From Betaproteobacteria bacterium (GTDB lineage: Bacteria > Pseudomonadota > Gammaproteobacteria > Burkholderiales > SG8-39): 7,063 bases of DNA. Below are positions 1-5,140 of the stretch, piece after piece. Position 1 is the stretch's first letter; each line of letters starts with the position of its first letter. The position numbers were made by a program, and so were the translations under genes. The stretch spans positions 1 to 7,063 of the forward strand of contig JAABQT010000078.1 of the NCBI GenBank assembly GCA_011391295.1, read 5' to 3'. A model generated the notes under the pieces. That model had not been told where the DNA came from, did not search any database, and was given only the letters and a program-made list of their open reading frames with translations.

Positions 1-1
1 G

Positions 2-253
2 CTCGCGCTCGCCGGCGGCCTGCTGGCCGGGGTCATTGCGGCCTCGCATGCCAAACTGCCGGCCCCGCCGCCCAAGAGCGATGCGGAAAAAGCTGCCGAG
101 GCCGCCAAGGCCGCTGCGTCAAAAGCCAAGGACGCCGAGTTGCTCGGCAACGCCCAGGATCGGGCGGCAGCCAACTACAAGAAGAACAAGGGCATCGCCA
201 TGGACGCGAAGCCCGCCATGATGGGCGCCAAGGCCGCCGCCAAGAAGAAGTAG
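2..253 (+). CDS. C-terminal part of a small secreted Ala/Lys-rich protein, function unknown (5' truncated)
   Basis: The frame is open from the first bases of the window and ends at TAG 251-253, giving 83 visible residues. The visible start is a hydrophobic Leu/Ala/Gly stretch ending in ASHA, followed by KLPAPPP, which looks like the core and cleavage site of a Sec signal peptide. The true start is therefore probably only a few codons to the left. The mature part is low in complexity, rich in Ala and Lys, has no Cys, and contains a probable charged helix (residues about 26-46) and an oligo-Lys C-terminus. I do not recognise a domain. It is likely a small basic periplasmic protein, perhaps binding an anionic partner, but that is only inference from composition. 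It converges on the chr operon with a 10-bp gap and no evident terminator, so it belongs to a transcription unit to the left. The reading frame is well supported; the function is not. Confidence 0.6.
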   Translation, partial: LALAGGLLAGVIAASHAKLPAPPPKSDAEKAAEAAKAAASKAKDAELLGNAQDRAAANYKKNKGIAMDAKPAMMGAKAAAKKK

Positions 254-263
254 CGTCGCGCTG

Positions 264-554
264 CTAAGCGGCGCCCTCCACCAGCAGCACCTTCGAACGC
301 GCGGCCTTCAGGCGCAGCGCCAGCGCCGGCGCGTATTCCGGCGAGTGGTACCACTTGCGCGCCTGGTCCATCGAGGCGAATTCCAGCACCACCAGGCGCT
401 TTGGCCTCCATTCTCCTTCCTTGACCTCGGTGGCGCCACCGCGTACCAGGTATTTCCCTCCGTACTTGGCGATGGTCGCCGGGACCAGCTTGCGGTACTC
501 CTCGTAGGCGGCCGCATCGATGACGTCGACTTCGGCGATTGCATAGGCGGGCAT
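264..554 (-). CDS. DUF1330-family small protein, last gene of the chromate operon
   Basis: This is a 96-residue soluble protein starting MPAYAIAEVDV and ending LLVEGAA. The pattern fits the DUF1330 family, which has a small dimeric alpha/beta ferredoxin-like fold: an N-terminal strand, a D-x-x-x-YxEY helix (residues about 14-20), a central GGKYLVRGG segment (32-40), a RLVVLEF strand (53-59), and a W-Y-x-S-x-EY motif (68-74). Length is normal for the family. No enzymatic activity is established for it; a catalytic or ligand-binding role is a guess from the fold. The start at 554 is supported by an AGGAGA Shine-Dalgarno 6 nt upstream (561-566). The gene lies 59 bp after the chrA stop on the same strand, so it is probably the third gene of the chrB-chrA transcript. 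No membrane segment or signal peptide is seen. The family call is fairly secure; a role in chromate stress is inferred from position only. Confidence 0.85.
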   Translation of the reverse strand: MPAYAIAEVDVIDAAAYEEYRKLVPATIAKYGGKYLVRGGATEVKEGEWRPKRLVVLEFASMDQARKWYHSPEYAPALALRLKAARSKVLLVEGAA

Positions 555-560
555 GCGTGC

Positions 561-566
561 TCTCCT
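561..566 (-). promoter_or_regulatory. Ribosome binding site of the DUF1330 gene
   Basis: On the minus strand this reads AGGAGA and lies 6 nt before the ATG at 554. It picks out this start and excludes an alternative ATG in another frame at 544. Confidence 0.7.
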
Positions 567-613
567 GTGGTTGGCTTGAATGCACCCGGGCAGTCTACCC
601 GGCCGCACGCGAC

Positions 614-1945
614 CTAGATGAGCAAGCGGCCGAACGCGACGGCGAGGCCTGCCAGCGCGCTCCCGCCTACCACGGTCATGACGCCCAGCTTCAGGCGCAG
701 CAGGGCGAAAAACGCCGCCGCACCGATCGCCGCCGATATCCAGTCGAACGCAGCGTCGAAACCGTGCGGCCACAGGACGTGCCAGGCAAAGAACACCGCA
801 AGATTGACGACCACGCCGACCACCGCCGCGGTGATCCCGGCAAGCGGTGCCGTGAAGCGGAGCTGGCCGTGCGTGGTCTCGACGAACGGGGCGCCCGCGA
901 AGATGAACACGAAGGAGGGCAGGAACGTGAACACGGTTGCGACCACGGCCCCGGCAGCGCCAGCGAGCACCAGCGCCTCGGGGCCGAAAACTTCCTTGGT
1001 CCACGCGCCGACAAAACCGACGAAAGCCACCACCATGATGAGCGGCCCGGGCGTGGTCTCGCCGAGCGCAAGGCCGTCGATCATCTGCGGTGCGCTCAGC
1101 CACTGGAAATTCTCCACGGCACCCTGGTAGACGTAGGGCAGCACGGCGTAGGCGCCGCCGAACGTGAGCAGCGCCGCCTTGGTAAAGAACCAGCCCATCT
1201 GCGTAAGGGTGCCTTGCCAGCCGAAGCCCAGGAGCAGGCCCGCGAGACTGACCGACCAGAGCGCGAGCCCGATGCCGATATAGGCGTAGAACTTGCGCCA
1301 AGTGAACAATGCGTGCGCCGGCGTAGGCGTATCGTCGTCGATCAATGCCGGGCCGTAGCCTGCCTGTGCCGCAGCGTGCCCGCCACCGACGGAAAACTTG
1401 GCGGGCGCCAGTTGCCCGCCCGCGTAGCCGATCAGGGCGGCGGCGAGCACGATCGCGGGAAATGGCACGCCGAACGCAAAAATGGCGACGAACGCGGCCA
1501 GGGCGATGGCCCACATCCACTCGTTTTTCAGGGTGCGCAGGCCGATGCGGTGCGCCGCGGCGAGCACGATCGCCACCACCGCCGGCTTGATGCCGTGGAA
1601 CATTCCCGCCACCAGCGGCACGTCGCCCCAGGCGAGGTAGATCCACGACAGCGCGATGAGGATGAACACCGAGGGCAGCACGAACAGCCCGCCGGCCACG
1701 ATCCCGCCCCAGGTGCGGTGCATCAGCCAGCCGATGTAGGTCGCGAGCTGCTGCGCTTCCGGGCCGGGCAGCAGCATGCAGTAGTTGAGCGCGTGCAGGA
1801 AACGCTTCTCCGAGATCCAGCGCCGGCGCTCCACCAGCTCGGTGTGCATGATGGCGATCTGGCCCGCCGGGCCGCCGAAGCTGATGAAGCCGAGCTTCAG
1901 CCAGAAGCGGAACGCCTCCTTCAGCGAGACATGGCGGGGTTCCAC
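614..1945 (-). CDS. chrA: Chromate transporter ChrA (long-chain, two-domain CHR family)
   Basis: This is a 443-residue polytopic inner-membrane protein that exports chromate from the cytoplasm, lowering its toxicity. It has the two homologous halves of the long-chain CHR family. The first half carries FISFGGPAGQ at residues 20-29 and LLPGPEAQQLATY at 58-70. The second half carries TFGGAYAVLPY at 261-271 and GETTPGPL at 295-302. A polar linker (about 180-215) joins the halves, and total length is typical. Many hydrophobic segments are visible, consistent with roughly ten or more helices. I chose the GTG at 1943-1945 because a near-ideal GGAGGT lies 6 nt upstream; another GTG at 1975 would add ten polar residues (MQERKDGGAR) not expected in the family. 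The start lies 25 nt inside the 3' end of the upstream rhodanese-ChrB gene, suggesting translational coupling. Identity is very secure; the exact start is likely but not proven. Confidence 0.95.
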   Translation of the reverse strand: MEPRHVSLKEAFRFWLKLGFISFGGPAGQIAIMHTELVERRRWISEKRFLHALNYCMLLPGPEAQQLATYIGWLMHRTWGGIVAGGLFVLPSVFILIALSWIYLAWGDVPLVAGMFHGIKPAVVAIVLAAAHRIGLRTLKNEWMWAIALAAFVAIFAFGVPFPAIVLAAALIGYAGGQLAPAKFSVGGGHAAAQAGYGPALIDDDTPTPAHALFTWRKFYAYIGIGLALWSVSLAGLLLGFGWQGTLTQMGWFFTKAALLTFGGAYAVLPYVYQGAVENFQWLSAPQMIDGLALGETTPGPLIMVVAFVGFVGAWTKEVFGPEALVLAGAAGAVVATVFTFLPSFVFIFAGAPFVETTHGQLRFTAPLAGITAAVVGVVVNLAVFFAWHVLWPHGFDAAFDWISAAIGAAAFFALLRLKLGVMTVVGGSALAGLAVAFGRLLI

Positions 1946-2715
1946 GCGTGCACCTCCGTCTTTTCGCTCCTGCACCAGGCATACAGCGCGTCGTAAACCG
2001 TCATGCCATGCGCAAGCATTTCATGGTCGTCGGCGAAGATGCCCGACAGGCCGAGCGAGATCGCGACCAGCCCCGCGGCCTGCGGGGCCAGCTCGGGGCG
2101 ATTGGTGTCCGCCCCGCGCACGATCAGCGCCAGCCGCTGCAGCGCGGGCTCGGCGAGGTGACAGCGGAACAGGAAGGCATCGAAGCTGCAGCGCCCGCCC
2201 ACGTGCGAGAACTCGGTGCCGGGGACGTCGTAGGGCGTGGCGGAGTTCTCCTGCGCGGCGCGCTGCACATCAGGCGCAGGGACGTAAAGGAATTCAGCGT
2301 CCGCGTCGATGAAGCGGCGGATCAGCCACGGGCAGGCGATGCGGTCGATCTTGGGCCGCTCGCGCGTGATCCAGCGCGTCGGCGCGCCCTCGGGCTTGCG
2401 CATCAGCTCGCCGCCCGCAGAACGCCAGTCCTCGATCCCGCCTTCCACGTAGGCCGCGTCGATGCCGGCGGCGCGCAACACCTGCGCTGCGCCCTGGCTG
2501 ACTTCGTGGCCGTGCACGCAGTACACCACCACGCCCGACGCCGCGTGCAGGGAGGCGCTCCACTCGGCGATGCGCGCCGGGTCGCGGCGCAGCGCGCCGC
2601 GCACCACGTCGGGCGCGGCCAGGTACGCGGGCGCCTTGCGCACGTCGATGACCAGCGGGCGTTGATCGGAACGCAGGGCTTGCCGCAGTGCGGCGGGGGT
2701 GATGCTCGCGTCCAT
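1921..2715 (-). CDS. chrB: Rhodanese-ChrB fusion (sulfurtransferase/chromate resistance protein)
   Basis: This is a 264-residue soluble protein with two domains. Residues about 5-105 form a rhodanese domain: PLVIDVRKAPAY (20-31), then VVYCVHGHEVS (63-73) with Cys66 as the likely persulfide-carrying residue, then a GGIEDWRSAGG end motif (92-102). Residues about 113-260 match the ChrB C-terminal family: RWITRERPKIDRIACPWLIRRFID (starting at 114), PGTEFSHVGGRCSFD (165-179) and ADDHEMLAHGMTVYDAL (228-244). Cys128, His171, Cys176 and His186 could bind metal, which is inference. Classical ChrB, known in some bacteria as a chromate-responsive regulator, has a different N-terminal domain, so this form may act as an enzyme or chromate handler instead. 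The start at 2715 has AGGAGA 5 nt upstream; a longer TTG-initiated frame would add 38 unconserved residues. It is first in the operon, directly before chrA. The chrB symbol is used loosely. Confidence 0.88.
   Translation of the reverse strand: MDASITPAALRQALRSDQRPLVIDVRKAPAYLAAPDVVRGALRRDPARIAEWSASLHAASGVVVYCVHGHEVSQGAAQVLRAAGIDAAYVEGGIEDWRSAGGELMRKPEGAPTRWITRERPKIDRIACPWLIRRFIDADAEFLYVPAPDVQRAAQENSATPYDVPGTEFSHVGGRCSFDAFLFRCHLAEPALQRLALIVRGADTNRPELAPQAAGLVAISLGLSGIFADDHEMLAHGMTVYDALYAWCRSEKTEVHAWNPAMSR
1952..1957 (-). promoter_or_regulatory. Ribosome binding site that sets the chrA start
   Basis: On the minus strand this reads GGAGGT, an almost perfect anti-16S match, 6 nt before the GTG at 1945. 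It lies inside the coding sequence of the preceding rhodanese-ChrB gene, so chrA translation probably starts on ribosomes already present. It favours the 443-residue ChrA over a version ten residues longer. Confidence 0.75.
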
Positions 2716-2720
2716 GGCTC

Positions 2721-2726
2721 TCTCCT
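2721..2726 (-). promoter_or_regulatory. Ribosome binding site of the rhodanese-ChrB gene
   Basis: On the minus strand this reads AGGAGA, 5 nt before the ATG at 2715. It supports this start over the in-frame TTG at 2829, which has no comparable signal and would place 38 residues without rhodanese similarity in front of the domain. Confidence 0.7.
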
Positions 2727-2767
2727 GAAGAGACCGCAGAGCTTGGACGCAACCGTCTTGCCGGGAT

Positions 2768-2798
2768 GGCGCGGGGAGACTGCGTTCCCCGAGGCGCC
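2768..2798. repeat. GC-rich inverted repeat (hairpin) in the divergent chr/tup region
   Basis: GGCGC (2768-2772) pairs with GCGCC (2794-2798), and GGGGA (2773-2777) pairs with TCCCC (2786-2790). This gives ten base pairs around an 8-nt loop with a 3-nt bulge (2791-2793). C2772 could pair with G2791 instead. No T-run follows on either strand, so it is not a typical intrinsic terminator. It lies about 50 nt upstream of the chrB start and could be a leader hairpin or a protein-binding site. The pairing is seen directly; a function is inference, and GC-rich DNA forms such repeats by chance fairly often. Confidence 0.45.
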
Positions 2799-2804
2799 CA
2801 CTTT

Positions 2805-2820
2805 GCCGCTTCCCGGCGGC
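2805..2820. repeat. Small inverted repeat downstream of the candidate chrB -35
   Basis: GCCGC (2805-2809) and GCGGC (2816-2820) form a 5-bp stem around a 6-nt loop. For a chrB promoter starting at the TTGACA just beyond it, this repeat would fill most of the spacer and touch the -10 region, a place where repressors often bind. The arms are short, so chance is a real alternative. Confidence 0.25.
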
Positions 2821-2831
2821 GGTTGTCAACC
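2821..2831. promoter_or_regulatory. Palindrome GGTTG-T-CAACC overlapping a consensus -35 (TTGACA) facing chrB
   Basis: The 11-bp site has two perfect 5-bp arms around one central base. Read on the minus strand, bases 2829 to 2824 spell TTGACA, the full sigma-70 -35 consensus, pointing at chrB. The best -10 at an allowed distance is poor (CAAAGT after 18 nt), so the promoter is incomplete by consensus and might need an activator. A short operator sitting on the -35 would suit repression of the chr operon. The TTG also opens the longer chrB frame, so the match may be chance. No regulator gene is present in the window to pair with it. Confidence 0.35.
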
Positions 2832-2923
2832 CCGCTCGTCGCGCCGCGGCCCTTTAAGAAGGCGCGGGCTGCCGTGTACAGTCCATGGGATTGCCATGAG
2901 ATGCACGAAGATGCGTAACGAGA

Positions 2924-3619
2924 ATGTTTGAGGCGCTCGGCTCCGGCCTGCGTCTGGTGGCGACGCTCGACCTGCGCCTGTGGGAGATCGTCGGGCTGAG
3001 CCTGGGCGTGAGCCTGTCGGCGGTGACCCTCGCCACGCTGCTGGGCCTGCCGCTGGGCGCGGTGCTGGCCGTAGGGCGCTTTCCCGGGCGGCAGGGGGCG
3101 ATCGTGGTGCTCAACGCGCTGATGGGCCTGCCGCCGGTCGTGGTGGGGTTGTTCATCTACCTGCTGCTCTCTCGCGCCGGCCCGCTGGGCGAGTTCGGGC
3201 TGCTGTTCACGCCCCAGGCCATGGTCATCGCGCAGACAGTGCTGGTGCTGCCGATCATCGCCGCGCTCGCGCGCCAGGCGGTAGAGGACGCCTGGCGCGA
3301 ATACGAGGAGCAGCTGCGCTCGTTCGGCGTCGAGGGCTGGCGCGCAGCCCTCACCGTGCTGTGGGATATCCGCTTTTCGCTGCTCACCGCCGTGATGGCA
3401 GGGCTGGGCCGGGCAAGCGCAGAAGTCGGGGCGGTGATGATCGTCGGCGGAAACATCGATGGCGTGACGCGGGTGATGACCACGGCCATCGCACTGGAGA
3501 CCTCGAAGGGCGACCTGCCGCTCGCGCTCGGGCTGGGCATGGTGCTCATCGCCATCGTGCTGGCGCTCAACGCCGCCGCGCAGGTGATCAAGGAAGCCGC
3601 GCGGCGCAGATACGGATGA
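2924..3619 (+). CDS. tupB: Tungstate ABC transporter permease TupB
   Basis: This 231-residue inner-membrane permease forms the channel through which TupC-driven transport moves tungstate delivered by TupA. Hydrophobic segments are visible at about 21-50, 59-83, 98-117, 152-175 and 198-222, the usual count for this short permease type. The cytoplasmic coupling loop that docks on the ATPase lies near 128-148 (EEQLRSFGVEGWRAAL). It is followed by a block typical of TupB, GLGRASAEVGAVMIVGGNI (160-178), then TRVMTTAIALET (182-193). That block separates it from ModB-type permeases. The ATG at 2924 begins the first good membrane-protein frame; its Shine-Dalgarno is weak (GAGA only), so initiation may be inefficient. 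The stop overlaps the tupC start as ATGA. It is first in its operon, and permease-ATPase-binding protein is a less common order than tupA first. Confidence in family is high; metal preference rests on similarity. Confidence 0.92.
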   Translation: MFEALGSGLRLVATLDLRLWEIVGLSLGVSLSAVTLATLLGLPLGAVLAVGRFPGRQGAIVVLNALMGLPPVVVGLFIYLLLSRAGPLGEFGLLFTPQAMVIAQTVLVLPIIAALARQAVEDAWREYEEQLRSFGVEGWRAALTVLWDIRFSLLTAVMAGLGRASAEVGAVMIVGGNIDGVTRVMTTAIALETSKGDLPLALGLGMVLIAIVLALNAAAQVIKEAARRRYG

Positions 3620-4326
3620 GCGCCATCCTGCCGCTGCGCCTGGAAAAGGTCACGTATGCCGTGGACGGCCGCCGCATCATCGAGCGCGTGAGCCTGGTGC
3701 TCGAGGCCGGCCCGAGCACCATCATCCTGGGCGCCAACGGCGCGGGCAAGAGCGTACTGATGCGCCTGATGCACGGCCTGCTCGCGCCGAGCGCGGGCCA
3801 GATCAACTGGAGTTCGCAGGGCGCACGCCGGCGCCAGGCGATGGTGTTCCAGCGGCCGGTGATGCTGCGCCGATCGGTCCTCGCCAATGTGGCCTACGCG
3901 CTCAAGGTGGCCGGCGTGCCGGCGGCGCAGCGCGAGCGACTGGCGCAGGAGGCGCTCGAGGAGGTCGGGTTGCGCGACGCGGCGCAGCGCCCGGCACGCG
4001 TGCTCTCGGGCGGCGAGCAGCAGCGGCTCGCGCTGGCACGCGCGTGGGCGCTGCATCCCGAAGTGCTGTTCCTCGACGAGCCGACGGCGAACCTCGACCC
4101 GGGCGCGACGCGCGAGATTGAAACCATCATCAAGGCGTTCGATGCCGCCGGCACCAAGGTGGTCATGTCCACGCACAGCCTCGGTCAGGCGCGGCGCCTG
4201 GGCGATGAAGTGATCTACCTGCACCAGGGTCGCGTGCTGGAGCGCGCGCCCGTGGAGCGGTTCTTTCCGCAGCCGGCTTCCCCGGAAGCCGCGGCGTTCG
4301 TTAAAGGAGAGCTGCCATGGGCATGA
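3616..4326 (+). CDS. tupC: Tungstate ABC transporter ATP-binding protein TupC
   Basis: This 236-residue cytoplasmic ATPase powers tungstate uptake by TupB. All key ABC elements are visible: an A-loop Tyr14, Walker A GANGAGKS at 39-46, Q-loop Gln79 (VFQRPVML), the signature LSGGEQQR at 130-137, Walker B VLFLDE at 150-155, D-loop NLD at 159-161, and switch His187 (STHSL). It lacks the C-terminal TOBE/molybdate-sensing domain of ModC, as expected for a short TupC. It therefore probably has no direct regulatory metal site. The start ATG overlaps the tupB stop by 4 nt, and the last 10 nt overlap the tupA start, implying translational coupling through all three transporter genes. A longer in-frame opening to the left overlaps tupB and is not coding. 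Assignment to tungstate rather than another substrate comes from the flanking tupB and tupA. Confidence 0.92.
   Translation: MSAILPLRLEKVTYAVDGRRIIERVSLVLEAGPSTIILGANGAGKSVLMRLMHGLLAPSAGQINWSSQGARRRQAMVFQRPVMLRRSVLANVAYALKVAGVPAAQRERLAQEALEEVGLRDAAQRPARVLSGGEQQRLALARAWALHPEVLFLDEPTANLDPGATREIETIIKAFDAAGTKVVMSTHSLGQARRLGDEVIYLHQGRVLERAPVERFFPQPASPEAAAFVKGELPWA
4304..4309 (+). promoter_or_regulatory. Ribosome binding site of tupA
   Basis: AAGGAG sits 7 nt before the ATG at 4317, inside the end of tupC. It is the strongest Shine-Dalgarno of the plus-strand operon. This would suit a binding protein, which is usually needed in excess over its permease and ATPase. It supports ATG 4317 over the in-frame ATG at 4323. 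Confidence 0.7.
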
Positions 4327-5138
4327 TGCTCAGAGCGTTGCTGGCAATGATGATGTTCTCGACGGCTCAGGCGCAGACGCGCTACATCACCATTGCGTCC
4401 ACTACTTCGACCGAGCAGTCGGGCCTGTTCCGGCACCTGCTGCCCGGATTCGAGAAGAAATCCGGCATCCAGGTGCGCGTGGTGGCGCTGGGCACCGGGC
4501 AGGCGCTCGACGTGGGCAGGCGCGGCGATGCCGACGTGGTGTTCGTGCACGCCAAGGCGCTGGAAGAGAAGTTCGTCGCCGACGGCTACGGCCTGCGCCG
4601 CGTCGAGGTGATGTACAACGATTTCGTGCTGGTCGGGCCCAGGGCCGATCCGGCGAAGATCGGCGGCGGCAAGGACATCGTCGCGGCGTTTCACGCGATC
4701 CGGGCCGCGCAGGTGCCCTTTGCGTCGCGCGGCGACAACAGCGGCACGCATTTCGCGGAACTGCAGTTGTGGGAGGTGGCGGGCATCGACATCGGACGGG
4801 ACAGGGGGCCGTGGTATCGCGACACCGGATCGGGCATGGGCCCTACGCTGAACGTCGCGGTCGGGAAGAACGCCTACGCGCTCACCGACCGCGCCACCTG
4901 GCTGTCGTTCAGGAATCGCGGCGAACTGGTGATCTCCGTGGAAGGCGACCGGCGGCTGTTCAACCAGTACGGCGTGATCCTGGTGAACCCGGCGAAGCAT
5001 GCGCATGTCAAGCGCGACCTGGGGCAGGCATTCATCGACTGGATCGTGTCGCCGCAGGGACAGGCGACCATTGCCGACTATAAGATCGGGGGCATGCAAC
5101 TCTTCTTTCCGAACGCCACCGACGGCAAGCGACGCTGA
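4317..5138 (+). CDS. tupA: Tungstate-binding periplasmic protein TupA
   Basis: This 273-residue binding protein captures tungstate in the periplasm and hands it to TupB. Residues 1-19 form a Sec signal peptide, with cleavage probable after TAQA; there is no lipobox Cys. The mature protein opens with the TupA hallmark ASTTSTEQSGLF (27-38), whose Ser/Thr cluster helps bind the oxyanion. Further typical blocks are GTGQALDVGRRGDADVVFVH (59-78), MYNDFVLVGP (99-108), FASRGDNSGTH (135-145), DTGSGMGPTLNVA (169-181) and AYALTDR (186-192). These belong to the Tup class, not ModA or WtpA, so high-affinity tungstate binding with discrimination against molybdate is expected from the family. Exact selectivity cannot be read from sequence. 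The start overlaps tupC by 10 nt and has a good Shine-Dalgarno. The stop is 2 nt before the next gene. No truncation is seen. Confidence 0.93.
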   Translation: MGMMLRALLAMMMFSTAQAQTRYITIASTTSTEQSGLFRHLLPGFEKKSGIQVRVVALGTGQALDVGRRGDADVVFVHAKALEEKFVADGYGLRRVEVMYNDFVLVGPRADPAKIGGGKDIVAAFHAIRAAQVPFASRGDNSGTHFAELQLWEVAGIDIGRDRGPWYRDTGSGMGPTLNVAVGKNAYALTDRATWLSFRNRGELVISVEGDRRLFNQYGVILVNPAKHAHVKRDLGQAFIDWIVSPQGQATIADYKIGGMQLFFPNATDGKRR

Positions 5139-5140
5139 GC

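Larger units (their letters stand above)
2716..2923. promoter_or_regulatory. Divergent intergenic region between the chr and tup operons
   Basis: These 208 bp separate the starts of two divergent operons and must hold both promoters unless one lies elsewhere. Features visible are the GC hairpin (2768-2798), a small stem (2805-2820), the palindrome at 2821-2831, and on the tupB side CATGG-GATTG-CCATG (2884-2898) plus two copies of AGATGC (2900-2905 and 2910-2915). I see no convincing tupB promoter: TTTAAG (2853-2858) resembles a -10 but the nearest TTGTCA is 24 bp away. No ModE-type site and no Moco riboswitch fold were recognised. No small gene is evident. Confidence 0.6.

Noticed and set aside
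254..263. Terminator between the convergent first gene and the chr operon
   Set aside because: The gap is only 10 bp, and no stable stem followed by a T-run is visible on either strand.
264..1982. Long minus-strand open frame of 572 codons overlapping chrA
   Set aside because: Only its last 96 codons are the real DUF1330 gene. The rest is another frame of chrA with Arg/Gly/Pro/His-rich shadow composition typical of GC-rich DNA.
539..1996. Plus-strand open frame of 485 codons antisense to chrA
   Set aside because: It is opposite a clearly conserved gene, has a composition rich in Arg, Glu, His and Gln without domain-like blocks, and lacks a ribosome site. It reflects strong third-position GC bias.
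2716..2829. 38-residue N-terminal extension of the rhodanese-ChrB protein from a TTG codon
   Set aside because: The ATG at 2715 has a good Shine-Dalgarno and begins just before the rhodanese domain; the extension is unconserved in appearance.
2851..2882. tupB promoter using TTTAAG (2853-2858) or TACAGT (2877-2882) as a -10
   Set aside because: Neither has a credible -35 at 16-18 bp, so I could not support a position.
2716..2923. Moco riboswitch or ModE operator upstream of tupB
   Set aside because: No ModE-type TATA-rich inverted repeat and no fold resembling the Moco RNA motif could be recognised; the segment ahead of tupB is short and GC-rich.
1948..2931. Plus-strand open frame of 327 codons antisense to the rhodanese-ChrB gene
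   Set aside because: The minus-strand frame carries two recognisable domains; this one has none and crosses the intergenic region.
2980..3615. N-terminal extension of tupC to 448 residues
   Set aside because: The extension lies in another frame of tupB and is low-complexity Arg/Gly/Ala. The ATG at 3616 gives a normal-length ATPase and a standard ATGA overlap.
3157..5099. Minus-strand open frames antisense to tupB, tupC and tupA
   Set aside because: They mirror conserved tup genes and have shadow composition with no domain pattern.
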